Notes: generated from the letters alone by a model not told the origin. A stretch of 64,000 nucleotides of DNA from Streptomyces prunicolor NBRC 13075 (GCF_000367365.1 NZ_BARF01000005.1:1-64000); one strand, 5' to 3'; positions 7,422 to 15,843 are shown, counted from the first letter of the stretch. Made by a program: numbers and translations.

Positions 7422-8078
7422 TCAGTTCCCCGCCACCGACTTCACCGCCACCGACACCGGCGCGGACCCACCGATCAGTTCCAGCGTCAGGCCGGCCGTC
7501 GCCGGGGTCTCCACCAACTCCGCGAGTACGGCGGCCACATCGTCGCGCGGGATCGACCCGAGACCGGTGTGCGCCTCCAGCCGGACCAGCCCGGTGCCGG
7601 CGTCGTTCGTGAGTGAACCGGGGCGCAGAATCGTCCAGTCCAGGGCGTCCAGGCCCCGTACATGCGCGTCGGCCTCGCCCTTGGCCCGCAGATACACGTC
7701 GAAGACGCCGTCCCCGGAGTGCGTCGGATCCGCGCCCATCGAGGACACGACGACATGCCGTCGTACGCCCGCCAGGACCGCCGCGTCGGCGAACAGCACC
7801 GCCGAACCCCGGTCCACCGTGTCCTTGCGGGCCGTGCCGCTGTTCGGGCCCGCGCCCGCCGCGAAGACCGCCGCGTCCGCGCCCCGTAGCAGGGCCGCGA
7901 CCTCCTCGACCGAGGCCGACTCCAGGTCGAGCAGCAGCGGTTCGGCGCCGGCCGCCCGTAGATCGTCGCTCTGTTCGGCGTTGCGGATGATGCCCGCGAC
8001 CTCTTCACCGCGCGCGGCGAGCAGGCGCTCCAGCCGCAGCGCGATCTGACCATGACCTCCAGCGATGACAATGCGCAT
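7422..8078 (-). CDS. NAD(P)-binding atypical short-chain reductase (NmrA/SDR-like)
   Basis: A 218-aa Rossmann protein: dinucleotide-binding motif GGHGQIALRL at residues 7-16, DLES after strand 3, AVFAAGAG after strand 4, VVVSSMGAD after strand 5, and ILRPGSLT. It lacks the classical YxxxK, as is usual for the NmrA/atypical SDR group, so it may act as a redox sensor or a reductase; the substrate is unknown. ATG at 8078 is chosen because MRIVIAGGHG begins the fold there. Confidence 0.85.
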   Translation of the reverse strand: MRIVIAGGHGQIALRLERLLAARGEEVAGIIRNAEQSDDLRAAGAEPLLLDLESASVEEVAALLRGADAAVFAAGAGPNSGTARKDTVDRGSAVLFADAAVLAGVRRHVVVSSMGADPTHSGDGVFDVYLRAKGEADAHVRGLDALDWTILRPGSLTNDAGTGLVRLEAHTGLGSIPRDDVAAVLAELVETPATAGLTLELIGGSAPVSVAVKSVAGN

Positions 8079-8221
8079 GCCTTCGACCGTACGCCCGGAC
8101 GGCCGCACGCGCCGCACAACTTCAGCCGCGTCCCAGCGGCGCACACCCGCGAGGGACGCGCCGGGCGTGCGGACCCGAGCCGCAGCGCCTCAGGCGTACG
8201 CCCCGGCGCAACAGCAGCCGC

Positions 8222-9499
8222 TCACGACAACTCGCCCCGCCCCTGCCGGGGCAGCCCCAACTCCGAGCCCGCCGCCGTGTTGCAGTACTCCCGCACCGCG
8301 CTGGTCCGTGCCACCACGCGCCCCCGGTGCACCACGATCCGGCTGTACGCCAGCGAGAGCGCGCCCGCGAGCCGGTCGCCGCGCACCGCGAGCAGTTCGG
8401 CCGGAAATCCCGCCTCGACCCGCACCTCGGGCAGACCGAGCGCCGCGCGTGCAGACGAACTCACCGTGTCGTAGGCATCCTCGGGCCGCATCCCGTGCCG
8501 CGAGGCCAGCAGGTAGGCCGCCTCCAAGGGGTCCCCGCGGCCCACCGGGTTGGACACATCGCGCAGGGCGCCGCTGCCCGCGGCCACCTGGACGCCGGCC
8601 GAGCGCAGCAGTCGTACGGGAGCCGTGCCCCGGCGGTCGACGCCGCCGCAGCCGCCCTGCGGCAGACAGACCACCGTCACACCGGCCGCGGCCAGTTGGT
8701 CCGCGATCCGCGTGACCGTGTCCGCAGGCAGCCGCCCCAGGCCGCCGCACGGGCCGAGTGTCACCCCGGGGCGCATCCCGCCCGCGACCGCCGCCAGCCG
8801 GGCCAGGCGGGTCGGGTCGGCGGCGTCCGTGTGCAGGTCGACCGGGCAGCCGTGCTCGGCCGCGACCTCCAGGACGGCCTCCACGTACCCGGTCGGATCG
8901 GGGTCCAGATCTGGACAACCGCCCACTACGGAGGCACCCATTTTCAACGCGTCCCGCAGCATCGCGAGCCCGTCCGCCCCCGCCACCCCGGTCAGCAGCC
9001 GAGGCATCGCCACCGCCGTCAACTCCGCCAGCCCCCGCAGCGCCCGCCGCGCCCGCAGTACGGCGGCCAGCGCGCTCAGCCCCTGAACGTCCCCCACGCG
9101 CACGTGTGCCCGCTGCGCCGTGGCCCCGTGCCCGAGTTGCAGCAGCGCGGCCTCCGTGGCGCGGCGCTGGACGTCCTGGGGGTCGTAGGAGACCGGTCCG
9201 CCGTTCTCGGCCGACAGGGCGGTGTCACTGTGCGTGTGCGGCTCGGCCGGGGCCGGGAGGAGGAGGTAGCCGCTGAGGTCCACGCGCGCGCCGCACGCGC
9301 GCGTGGCGTCCGTCGCCAGGCTGCCGGCCGTGCCGACCGCCTCGATGCGCCCGCCGCCCAGCCGTACGTCCACGGTCCGGCCGTCGGTCAGCCGGGCCCC
9401 GCACAGCAGGAGCGCGGCCGGGTCGGCCGGTCCCGACGAGCCTGAGGAACCCGACGGGCCAGACGACGAATGGGACGGCTGGGGCTGGCTGTCGGGCAT
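8222..9499 (-). CDS. Cytosine deaminase-like amidohydrolase, probably catalytically impaired
   Basis: A 425-aa protein with the amidohydrolase layout: beta-sandwich start (LLCGARLTDGRTVDVRL), metal motif HxH (PHTHSD), VDLHTDA, and the C-terminal sandwich (PAELLAVRGDRL). Compared with CodA-type deaminases, the Glu after VxLHxD is Ala (LHTDA), the SH motif reads LGPCGG, and the metal Asp in the final loop reads GSGALRD. Thus only the HxH and one further His remain. It may be non-enzymatic or have shifted chemistry. The N-terminal 27 residues are Ser/Gly/Pro rich. Confidence 0.75.
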   Translation of the reverse strand: MPDSQPQPSHSSSGPSGSSGSSGPADPAALLLCGARLTDGRTVDVRLGGGRIEAVGTAGSLATDATRACGARVDLSGYLLLPAPAEPHTHSDTALSAENGGPVSYDPQDVQRRATEAALLQLGHGATAQRAHVRVGDVQGLSALAAVLRARRALRGLAELTAVAMPRLLTGVAGADGLAMLRDALKMGASVVGGCPDLDPDPTGYVEAVLEVAAEHGCPVDLHTDAADPTRLARLAAVAGGMRPGVTLGPCGGLGRLPADTVTRIADQLAAAGVTVVCLPQGGCGGVDRRGTAPVRLLRSAGVQVAAGSGALRDVSNPVGRGDPLEAAYLLASRHGMRPEDAYDTVSSSARAALGLPEVRVEAGFPAELLAVRGDRLAGALSLAYSRIVVHRGRVVARTSAVREYCNTAAGSELGLPRQGRGELS

Positions 9500-9727
9500 C
9501 GCGCTCCAGGGGCTCAGGGCTTCGCGGGCTCGGGGCTTCGGGGCTCAGGACTGGGGACCGCGCAAAGGGGCGCAAGATCACGCAGAGTGAGTCGAGCCTA
9601 GGGCGGTGATCCGCTCACGGCCGGGAGGAGCGCAATAGTCGTACCGGTGTGGTCCCCCATATGGGAGGGGCCCTTGAGGCCTCTGGGAGGGCCCTGGAAG
9701 CGGCTGGAGCGGTGCCGCGAAACGGAT

Positions 9728-9757
9728 TTGGGCGAACGGCTGCGGAGCGTGTAATGT
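9728..9757 (+). promoter_or_regulatory. Probable promoter of the tRNA-Thr/tRNA-Met/rpmG transcript
   Basis: TTGGGC (9728-9733) and TAATGT (9752-9757) are 18 bp apart and end 11 bp before tRNA-Thr, a standard SigA-type (HrdB) layout. Confidence 0.5.
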
Positions 9758-9768
9758 CTTCATCGCTC

Positions 9769-9841
9769 GCCCCAATAGCTCAGTCGGTAGAGCGTCTCCA
9801 TGGTAAGGAGAAGGTCTACGGTTCGATTCCGTATTGGGGCT
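9769..9841 (+). tRNA. tRNA-Thr(GGT)
   Basis: A 73-nt cloverleaf. Acceptor GCCCCAA pairs with TTGGGGC, discriminator T. The anticodon stem TCTCC/GGAGA holds loop ATGGTAA, anticodon GGT. The T-arm has GGTTCGATTCC. CCA is not encoded. The arrangement thrT-metT-rpmG is conserved in actinobacteria. Confidence 0.96.
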
Positions 9842-9887
9842 CTGGTGTGAAAGGTTCTCGTCGCAAGATGGGAACCGATCGCATCAC

Positions 9888-9960
9888 AGCGGTGTAGCTC
9901 AGTCGGTAGAGCAAGCGGCTCATAATCGCTGTGTCACCGGTTCAAGTCCGGTCACCGCTA
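9888..9960 (+). tRNA. tRNA-Met(CAT), elongator
   Basis: A 73-nt cloverleaf. Acceptor AGCGGTG pairs with CACCGCT, discriminator A. Anticodon stem AGCGG/TCGCT carries loop CTCATAA, anticodon CAT. The A:T first acceptor pair marks an elongator, not an initiator, tRNA. It lies 46 nt after tRNA-Thr and 88 nt before rpmG. Confidence 0.95.
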
Positions 9961-10048
9961 CTGACAGTAGCCGATTGCGGGGTCGGTCCTTCGATCGGCT
10001 ACTCTGTTATGCGTTCATAGTCCCATCCGTTCGTCAAGGAGCACTCCT

Positions 10049-10213
10049 GTGGCTGCCACCGACGTCCGCCCGAAGATCACGCTGGCCTGCGTGGAGTGCA
10101 AGGAGCGGAACTACATCACCAAGAAGAACCGGCGTAACGACCCGGACCGTCTTGAGATGAAGAAGCACTGCCCGCGTTGCAATGCGCACACCGCGCATCG
10201 CGAAACGCGATAA
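10049..10213 (+). CDS. rpmG: Ribosomal protein L33
   Basis: A 54-aa L33 of the large ribosomal subunit, with the zinc-binding pairs CVEC and CPRC and the conserved [19 protein letters not shown] core. This is the four-cysteine form. GTG start with AAGGAG about 8 nt upstream. It follows tRNA-Met and precedes the hadA/hadB-like genes, as in mycobacteria and S. coelicolor. Confidence 0.97.
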   Translation: MAATDVRPKITLACVECKERNYITKKNRRNDPDRLEMKKHCPRCNAHTAHRETR

Positions 10214-10230
10214 GAATCAGGCTCGTACAC

Positions 10231-10261
10231 GAGGCCGTCCCCGAAGTCTGGGGGCGGCCTC
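10231..10261 (+). terminator. Hairpin after rpmG
   Basis: A 12-bp stem with one wobble pair (GAGGCCGTCCCC / GGGGGCGGCCTC), 17 nt past the rpmG stop. It separates rpmG from the dehydratase genes. Confidence 0.7.
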
Positions 10262-10277
10262 GCGTCGTTCTCCACAC

Positions 10278-10318
10278 AGCAGGCCACTCAGCAGCAGGCC
10301 ACTCAGCAGCAGGCCACA
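10278..10318 (+). repeat. Short 15-bp tandem repeat before the first dehydratase gene
   Basis: A unit of the form AGCAGGCCACTCAGC occurs about two and a half times in the leader of the gene at 10349. It looks like replication slippage; no role is apparent. Confidence 0.6.
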
Positions 10319-10348
10319 CGGCAGCAGGAACATCAGGAGGTACGGGCC

Positions 10349-10801
10349 ATGGCGCTCGACCAGTCCTTCGTGGGGCGGACCTACCCGCCCACCGACCCCT
10401 ACGAGGTGGGCCGGGAGAAGATCCGCGAGTTCGCGGAGGCGGTGGGCGACGCCAACCCGGCGTACACGGATCCGGAGGCCGCCAAGGCGCTCGGTCACCC
10501 CGATGTGATCGCCCCGCCGACCTTCGTCTTCTCCATCACGTTCAAGGCCGCCGGACAGGTCGTCCAGGACCCGCAGCTGGGCCTCGACTACACCCGGGTC
10601 GTGCACGGCGACCAGAAGTTCGTCTACGTCCGCCCGGTGCGCGCCGGCGACCGCCTCACCGTCACCTCCACGATCGAGGCGGTCAAGTCGATGGCGGGCA
10701 ACGACATCCTGGACATCCGCGGCGAGGTCCACGACGAGGCCGGCGAGCACGTCGTGACCGCTTGGACCAAGCTTGTGGCCCGCGCGGCGGAGGAGAACTG
10801 A
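10349..10801 (+). CDS. MaoC-type (R)-hydratase/dehydratase subunit A (HadA-like, UPF0336)
   Basis: A 150-aa single hot-dog domain of the MaoC N-terminal/FAS1-DH type: LDQSFVGRTYPPTDPYEVG, KIREFAEAVGDANPAY, APPTFVFSITF and DQKFVYVRPVRAGDRLTV. In mycobacteria HadA pairs with HadB, which carries the catalytic hydratase motif, to dehydrate 3-hydroxyacyl-ACP. Only one base separates this stop from the next start, so the two are surely co-expressed. The position after rpmG matches mycobacterial synteny. AGGAGG lies upstream of the ATG. Confidence 0.88.
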   Translation: MALDQSFVGRTYPPTDPYEVGREKIREFAEAVGDANPAYTDPEAAKALGHPDVIAPPTFVFSITFKAAGQVVQDPQLGLDYTRVVHGDQKFVYVRPVRAGDRLTVTSTIEAVKSMAGNDILDIRGEVHDEAGEHVVTAWTKLVARAAEEN

Positions 10802-10802
10802 C

Positions 10803-11231
10803 ATGACGGCGAAGATCGCGTACGACGACGTCGAGGTCGGCACCGAGCTGCCGGCCCAGACCTTCCCCGTGACCCGCGCGGCCCTCGTCCAGTACGCGGG
10901 TGCCTCCGGGGACTTCAACCCGATCCACTGGAACGAGAAGTTCGCCAAGGGGGTCGGGCTCCCGGACGTCATCGCGCACGGCATGTTCACCATGGCCGAG
11001 GTGATCCGCGTGGTCACCGACTGGACCGGCGACCCGGGCGCGGTCGCCGAGTACGGCGTCCGCTTCACCAAGCCCGTCGTCGTCCCGAACGACGACCAGG
11101 GCGCGACCGTAGAGGTCAGCGCCAAGGTCGCCGCCAAGCTCGACGACAACACGGTCCGCGTGGACCTGGTGGCGATGAGCGCCGGGCAGAAGGTGCTCGG
11201 GATGTCGCGGGCGGTCGTACGACTGGCGTGA
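10803..11231 (+). CDS. MaoC-type (R)-hydratase subunit B (HadB-like)
   Basis: A 142-aa MaoC-like hot-dog protein with the hydratase motif YAGASGDFNPIHWNEKFAKG, giving the catalytic Asp/His pair, followed by LPDVIAHGMFTMA. It should form the active subunit of a heterodimer with the preceding protein, acting on acyl-thioesters. ATG at 10803 fits homologues (MTAKIAYDDVEVG). A strong hairpin follows at 11242-11267. Confidence 0.9.
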   Translation: MTAKIAYDDVEVGTELPAQTFPVTRAALVQYAGASGDFNPIHWNEKFAKGVGLPDVIAHGMFTMAEVIRVVTDWTGDPGAVAEYGVRFTKPVVVPNDDQGATVEVSAKVAAKLDDNTVRVDLVAMSAGQKVLGMSRAVVRLA

Positions 11232-11241
11232 GCTGAGGTAC

Positions 11242-11267
11242 GGGGCGTCCGCAATGGCGGGCGCCCC
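11242..11267 (+). terminator. Hairpin after the dehydratase pair
   Basis: An 11-bp stem with one G:T pair (GGGGCGTCCGC / GCGGGCGCCCC) and an AATG loop, 10 nt past the stop. Confidence 0.7.
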
Positions 11268-11415
11268 TTACGTGCGGGTCGGCCAGGGCCGATTCGGTCC
11301 CGGTCACTGGCAGTGACGCCGGCCAGTATCGGAGCCGTCCCGCCTGTGCGTCGCGTCACAGCGCGGAACGGCGTGCCACTCCCTGGAAGCCCGCCGCGCG
11401 GTACCCCTTGACGTA

Positions 11416-11435
11416 GTTAGTGATTGAGTACTAAC
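11416..11435 (+). promoter_or_regulatory. TetR operator GTTAGT-N8-ACTAAC upstream of the regulator
   Basis: A perfect palindromic pair of 6-bp arms ending 8 bp before the tetR-type start codon. Nearly the same sequence precedes the MFS gene at 12061-12080, so the regulator probably controls both itself and the transporter. Confidence 0.75.
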
Positions 11436-11443
11436 TTTCTCGC

Positions 11444-12016
11444 ATGGTCAGGATGAGCGCAGAAGAGAGGCGCGAAAGCGTCGTCCGCGCGGCGATCGCC
11501 GAGTTCGCGCAGCGGGGGTACTACGGCACCTCCACCGAGGCGATCGCCAAGCGGGTCGGTGTCTCGCAGCCGTATCTCTTCCGGCTCTTCCCGGGCAAGA
11601 AGGCGATCTTCGCGGCGGCCTCGCTGCGGTGCGTGGACGACGTGTGCCGGGCGCTGGAGGAGGCGGGCAAGGGGCTGGAGGGCGAGGAAGCCCTGCATGC
11701 CATGGCCGACGCCTATGTGCGGCTCATCACGGAGAATCCCGAGAAGCTCCAGATGCAGATGCAGACGTACATCACCGTGGCCGCCGCCGAGGCGGAGGGT
11801 GACCACGAGTTCGGCGAGGTCGTGCGGAACGGCTGGATGAAGCTCTGGGAGATCGTGCATCTGCCGCTCGGGGCGGACGTCGAGGAGACCACGACCTTCA
11901 TGGCGTACGGAATGCTGATCAACACCCTTGCGGCCATGGGTTTTCCACCCGAGCACCGGGTCTGGGAAGGGCTGTATCCGGAGGCCCGGGTCACCGGTCG
12001 GCTGGAGAAGTCGTAG
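11444..12016 (+). CDS. TetR-family transcriptional regulator of the adjacent MFS exporter
   Basis: A 190-aa protein. The N-terminal HTH (residues ~5-50) reads RRESVVRAAIAEFAQRGYYGTSTEAIAKRVGVSQPYLFRLFPGK in short blocks, the standard TetR pattern; the rest is a helical ligand domain. ATG at 11444 is used; a second ATG three codons on is possible. The identical operator type before this gene and before the downstream transporter gene indicates a self-repressing drug-responsive switch. The ligand is unknown. Confidence 0.88.
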   Translation: MVRMSAEERRESVVRAAIAEFAQRGYYGTSTEAIAKRVGVSQPYLFRLFPGKKAIFAAASLRCVDDVCRALEEAGKGLEGEEALHAMADAYVRLITENPEKLQMQMQTYITVAAAEAEGDHEFGEVVRNGWMKLWEIVHLPLGADVEETTTFMAYGMLINTLAAMGFPPEHRVWEGLYPEARVTGRLEKS

Positions 12017-12060
12017 TAGCGGGCAAGGGGCGGATTCTGCGCCTTTTCCTGCCCGGCAAA

Positions 12061-12080
12061 GTTAGTCATCAATAACTAAT
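12061..12080 (+). promoter_or_regulatory. TetR operator GTTAGT-N8-ACTAAT upstream of the MFS exporter
   Basis: Same architecture as the site at 11416-11435 with one base changed in the last position. It lies 29 bp before the MFS start codon. Confidence 0.75.
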
Positions 12081-12109
12081 CATCGGTACGAGCACCCTTT
12101 GGGGGAGCG

Positions 12110-13582
12110 ATGTCACAACCAACCGCACGTCGCGGGGGAATGGTCTGGGCCCTCGTCATCACCAGCGTCGCCGGATTCATGGCGGCCCTGGACAACCTCG
12201 TCGTCACCACCGCCCTGCCGTCCATCCGCAAGGACCTCGGGGGCGCGCTGGGCGACCTGGAATGGACCGTGAGCGCCTACACGCTCACCTTCGCCGTCCT
12301 GCTGATGTTCGGCGCGGCACTCGGCGACCGGTTCGGGCGCCGCCGGCTCTTCCTCGTCGGCATCACCGTCTTCACCGTCGCCTCCGCCGCCGCGGCCATG
12401 GCGCCCGGGATCGAGTCCCTGATCGCGGCCCGCGCGGTCCAAGGCGTCGGCGCGGCGATCATGATGCCGCTGACGCTGACCCTGCTGACGGCGGCCGTGC
12501 CCGTCGCCAAGCGCGGGATGGCGTACGGCATATGGGGCGCGGTGAACGGACTCGCCGTCGCCTCCGGACCCCTCATCGGCGGCAGCCTCACCGAGCACAT
12601 CTCCTGGCACTGGATCTTCTGGCTGAACGTCCCGCTCGGCCTGGCCCTGCTGCCGCTGGCCCGACTGCGCCTCTCCGAGTCGCACGGCACCGGCGCCCCG
12701 CTGGACTTCCCCGGCACCCTGCTCGTCAGCGGCGGCCTCTTCGGCATCGTCTACGGCCTGGTCCGCGGGCCCGCCGACGGCTGGACCAGCTCGCTCGTCC
12801 TCACCGGGCTGTTCGCGGGGAGCGCGCTGTTCGCCGGGTTCATCATCTACAGCGTCAACGCCAAGAACCCCATGCTCCCGATGCGGCTGTTCCGCTCCCG
12901 CGCCTTCTCCGGGATCAACGCGGCGAGCCTGCTGATGTTCCTCGGGATGTTCGGCTCGATCTTCCTGCTCAGCCAGTACATGCAGGGCGTCCTCGGCTAC
13001 TCGCCCACCGAGGCGGGCCTGCGGATGCTCCCCTGGACCGGTATGCCGATGCTCGTCGCCCCCATCGCGGGCATCCTCTCCGACCGCATCGGCGGCCGCC
13101 CGGTCGTCGCCGCGGGCCTCTTCCTCCAGGCGGCCGGTCTCGGCTGGATGTCCTACGTAGTCACCACGAAAGTCTCCTACGGCGCTCAGCTCCCCGGTCT
13201 GATCCTCAGCGGCATCGGCATGGCCCTGTTCTTCGCGCCGGCCTCCAACCTGGTCATGTCCAGCGTCCGCCCCCAGGAGCAGGGCATCGCCTCCGGCGCC
13301 AACAACGCGCTCCGCGAGGTGGGCGGCGCCCTCGGCATCGCGATCATGGCGTCGATCTTCTCGGCCCAGGGCGGCTACCAGACCGCACAGACCTTCGTCG
13401 ACGGCCTGAAGCCCGCGCTGGTCACCGGGGCCGCGGTGGTCGCCCTCGCCGGGGTCGCGACGCTGCTGATCCCGACGAAGCGGCGGGCGGCGGAGCTTGC
13501 GGCGACGTCTGGTTCGGCGGGGGCTTCGGACTCCGTCGGGGCTTCGGAGTCCGACTCGGTACTGGAGAACGCCGGTCGCTGA
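12110..13582 (+). CDS. MFS drug exporter, DHA2 (EmrB/QacA) family
   Basis: A 490-aa integral membrane protein with the DHA2 layout, expected to span 14 times. Helix 1 has the family motif LDNLVVTTALPSIRKDLGG, loop 2-3 has GDRFGRRR (motif A), and helix 5 has the antiporter-like GxxxGPxxGG (ASGPLIGGSL). It should use proton exchange to expel drugs. The C-terminal tail is Ala/Gly/Ser rich. It lies directly downstream of its likely TetR repressor. Confidence 0.92.
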   Translation: MSQPTARRGGMVWALVITSVAGFMAALDNLVVTTALPSIRKDLGGALGDLEWTVSAYTLTFAVLLMFGAALGDRFGRRRLFLVGITVFTVASAAAAMAPGIESLIAARAVQGVGAAIMMPLTLTLLTAAVPVAKRGMAYGIWGAVNGLAVASGPLIGGSLTEHISWHWIFWLNVPLGLALLPLARLRLSESHGTGAPLDFPGTLLVSGGLFGIVYGLVRGPADGWTSSLVLTGLFAGSALFAGFIIYSVNAKNPMLPMRLFRSRAFSGINAASLLMFLGMFGSIFLLSQYMQGVLGYSPTEAGLRMLPWTGMPMLVAPIAGILSDRIGGRPVVAAGLFLQAAGLGWMSYVVTTKVSYGAQLPGLILSGIGMALFFAPASNLVMSSVRPQEQGIASGANNALREVGGALGIAIMASIFSAQGGYQTAQTFVDGLKPALVTGAAVVALAGVATLLIPTKRRAAELAATSGSAGASDSVGASESDSVLENAGR

Positions 13583-13602
13583 GCCGGACACCTGGCACGC
13601 AC

Positions 13603-13637
13603 GCGTGGGGCCCCACCTTGCCGGTGGGGCCCACGCG
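13603..13637 (+). terminator. Strong hairpin after the MFS gene
   Basis: GCGTGGGGCCCCACC pairs with GGTGGGGCCCACGC with one bulged G, 20 nt past the stop. The remainder of 13638-14134 has no gene I can support and is dominated by the two repeats listed next. Confidence 0.75.
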
Positions 13638-13740
13638 CGTGTGCGGCTTCGCCGGTGGGGCTTCATGTGGGGCGGTGTCTGCCGTTGCCGGGGGGGAGCT
13701 TCACGCGTGCGTGGACTTGTCGTCGTTGGTGAGGCTCTAC

Positions 13741-13812
13741 GCGTGCGGGCGTGCGGGCGTGCGGGCGTGCGGGCGTGCGGGCGTGCGGGCGTGCGGGCGT
13801 GCGGGCGTGCGG
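13741..13812. repeat. Nine perfect copies of an 8-bp tandem repeat
   Basis: GCGTGCGG is repeated nine times without change over 72 bp in non-coding DNA between the MFS gene and murB. Perfect identity suggests recent expansion and length instability. Confidence 0.95.
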
Positions 13813-13968
13813 CTTCGGTGGCGTGGTCGGACGGATGCGTGTGCTCGGCTTTGTCGCGGGCGTCAAGGCCGTGGTGGTCAAGGAGTTGGCTGTGCGGGGG
13901 TGAGCGATCCGGACGAATGCCGGGGGCTCGCGCCGGATACGGCGAACGGTGCCGGAGGCGTTGGTCGC

Positions 13969-14022
13969 GCCGGTGCCGGTGCCGGTGCCGGCGCCGGTGC
14001 CAGTGCCAGTGCCAGTGCCGGA
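13969..14022. repeat. Hexanucleotide repeat GCCGGT/GCCAGT
   Basis: Nine consecutive 6-bp units, four or five GCCGGT-type and three GCCAGT, ending about 110 bp before murB. It is a second slippage-prone tract in the same gap. Confidence 0.9.
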
Positions 14023-14134
14023 GGTGTGACCCGTGCCGGGTGGGATGCTGGTGCTGGACACGCCTCGCGCCGAAACCGCGGGCCACACCCCGCCGCCCCC
14101 GGCGTTGTCAGTCCCGTCTCGTACGCTTGGCCCC

Positions 14135-15190
14135 GTGCAGGAACTCCACGACGCTCCCCTCGCCCCCCTCACCACCTTCCGGCTGGGCGGTCCCGCGACC
14201 CGGTTGATCACCGCGAGCACCGACGCCGAGGTGATCGACGCCGTGCGCGCGGCCGACGATGCCGGGACGCCGTTGCTGGTCATCGGAGGCGGGTCGAACC
14301 TCGTCATCGGGGACAAGGGCTTCGAGGGCACCGCCCTGCGCATCGTCACACAGGGTTTCGAACTGGACGGCACGCGGCTGGAGTTGGCGGCCGGTGAGGT
14401 GTGGAGCGACGCCGTCGCCCGCACCGTGGAGGCCGGGCTCGCCGGGGTCGAGTGCCTCGCCGGGATCCCCGGGTCGGCCGGTGCGACCCCGATCCAGAAC
14501 GTGGGGGCGTACGGCCAGGAGGTCTCCGCCACCATCACCGAGGTCGTCGCCTACGACCGCACCACCCGCGAGACGGTCACCCTCACCAACGAGGAGTGCG
14601 CCTTCTCCTACCGGCACAGCCGCTTCAAGGCCGACCCCGAGCGCTATGTAGTGCTGCGGGTCCGCTTCGAACTGGAAGACGCGGACGGCCTGTCGGCGCC
14701 GGTGAAGTACGCCGAGACGGCCCGTGTCCTCGGAGTCGAGCCCGGCGACCGGGTACCGCTCGCGAAGGCCCGCGAGACCGTCCTCGCGTTGCGCGCCGGC
14801 AAGGGCATGGTCCTGGACCCCGAGGACCACGACACCTGGTCGGCCGGTTCCTTCTTCACCAACCCGATCCTCACCGACGAGCAGTTCTCTGCGTTCCACG
14901 CGCGCGTGAAGGAGCGCCTCGGGGACAGCGTGGAGCCGCCCGCGTACCCGGCGGGGGAGGGGCACACCAAGACCTCCGCCGCCTGGCTGATCGACAAGGC
15001 CGGCTTCACCAAGGGGTACGGCAGCGGACCCGCCCGTATCTCCACCAAGCACACCCTCGCCCTCACCAACCGCGGCGCGGCGACCACCGAGGACCTGCTC
15101 ACCCTCGCGCGCGAGGTCGTCGCCGGTGTGCACGGCACCTTCGGGATCACCCTGGTCAACGAACCGGTGACGGTCGGCGTCAGCCTCTAG
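14135..15190 (+). CDS. murB: UDP-N-acetylenolpyruvoylglucosamine reductase
   Basis: A 351-aa FAD enzyme that makes UDP-N-acetylmuramate with NADPH, in cytosolic peptidoglycan precursor synthesis. Seen: LTTFRLGGPA at the start, FAD-binding VIGGGSNLVIGDKGF, the GIPGSAGATPIQNVGAYGQE stretch, the CAFSYRHSRFK region, the catalytic Ser in AGSFFTNPIL and a C-terminal Glu in LVNEPVTVG. GTG at 14135 gives the usual N-terminus VQELHDAPLAPL. A TACGCT box ends 7 nt before this GTG, so the transcript may be leaderless. Confidence 0.96.
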   Translation: MQELHDAPLAPLTTFRLGGPATRLITASTDAEVIDAVRAADDAGTPLLVIGGGSNLVIGDKGFEGTALRIVTQGFELDGTRLELAAGEVWSDAVARTVEAGLAGVECLAGIPGSAGATPIQNVGAYGQEVSATITEVVAYDRTTRETVTLTNEECAFSYRHSRFKADPERYVVLRVRFELEDADGLSAPVKYAETARVLGVEPGDRVPLAKARETVLALRAGKGMVLDPEDHDTWSAGSFFTNPILTDEQFSAFHARVKERLGDSVEPPAYPAGEGHTKTSAAWLIDKAGFTKGYGSGPARISTKHTLALTNRGAATTEDLLTLAREVVAGVHGTFGITLVNEPVTVGVSL

Positions 15191-15258
15191 GGACGTCCCG
15201 GACGCGAGTGCTGGTGCCTCCGTGACACCGTCTCTCGCCCGGCTCGCCAGTACGCCCC

Positions 15259-15843
15259 TCAGGGCAGGATGACGTCGATGATCTCCCGTACCCGTTCCGC
15301 GAGGTCCTTGCGGTCGTGCAGGACCCAGGAGATGTGCTGGCCACCGAAGAAGGCGGCGACCACGACCCGGGCCATCGCCTGGGGGTCGGAGGAGGCCGGG
15401 AGCTGGCCGTCGGACTGGGCCTGTGCCAGCAGGTCGGCGATGAGGTGCGTGTACTCGGTGAACGGCGTCGGCATGGCCGCCTCGACCAGGTGCCGCTCGA
15501 TCTGCAGGCGTGCGCCCGCCTGGATCATCCGGTTGTCCCGGAACGCGGTCGCGGTCCGGATCAGCAGCTCGGCGACGGCGTCGAGCGGCGCGATCGGCTC
15601 GGTCCTGACCGTCTCGGCGATGGCCGGAAGCAGCGCGTAGAACTCCTCGGCGACCGCGACCGCCAGGGCCTCCTTGTTGGCGAAATGGAAGTAGACCGCT
15701 CCCTTGGTCACGCCGGCCAGTTCGGCGACGTCCAGGATCGTGACGGCGGGGAAGCCCGTGCCGGCGAAGGCCTCGGCGGCGGCGTTGAGGATCTGGTCCC
15801 GGGTGCGCGCGGCTCGTTCCTGCTTCAGCTCGCGGGGGCGGGA
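15259..15843 (-). pseudogene. 5'-truncated TetR gene (start codon lost)
   Basis: In one frame the DNA encodes RPRELKQERAARTRDQIL, then AGTGFPAVTILDVAELAG and VTKGAVYFHFANKEALA, a complete TetR HTH, and a helical ligand domain ending REIIDVILP. The HTH resembles gamma-butyrolactone receptor-type regulators. However, no ATG, GTG or TTG exists in this frame between the upstream stop and the GTG at 15711, which lies inside the HTH. A protein from 15711 would be 150 aa and lack DNA binding. Either CTG (15828) is used, or the start was removed by the same deletion that cut the neighbouring ACP. Confidence 0.7.

Noticed and set aside
9645..9720. GC-rich imperfect palindromes around GGGGACC/CCCATATGGG before the tRNAs
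   Set aside because: Stems are short and overlapping; no clear terminator or operator could be defined.
12262..14397. 711-codon rightward frame across the MFS gene and the repeat region
   Set aside because: It is an out-of-frame shadow of the MFS gene extended by stop-free repeats; its translation is Arg/Pro/Gly-rich with no fold.
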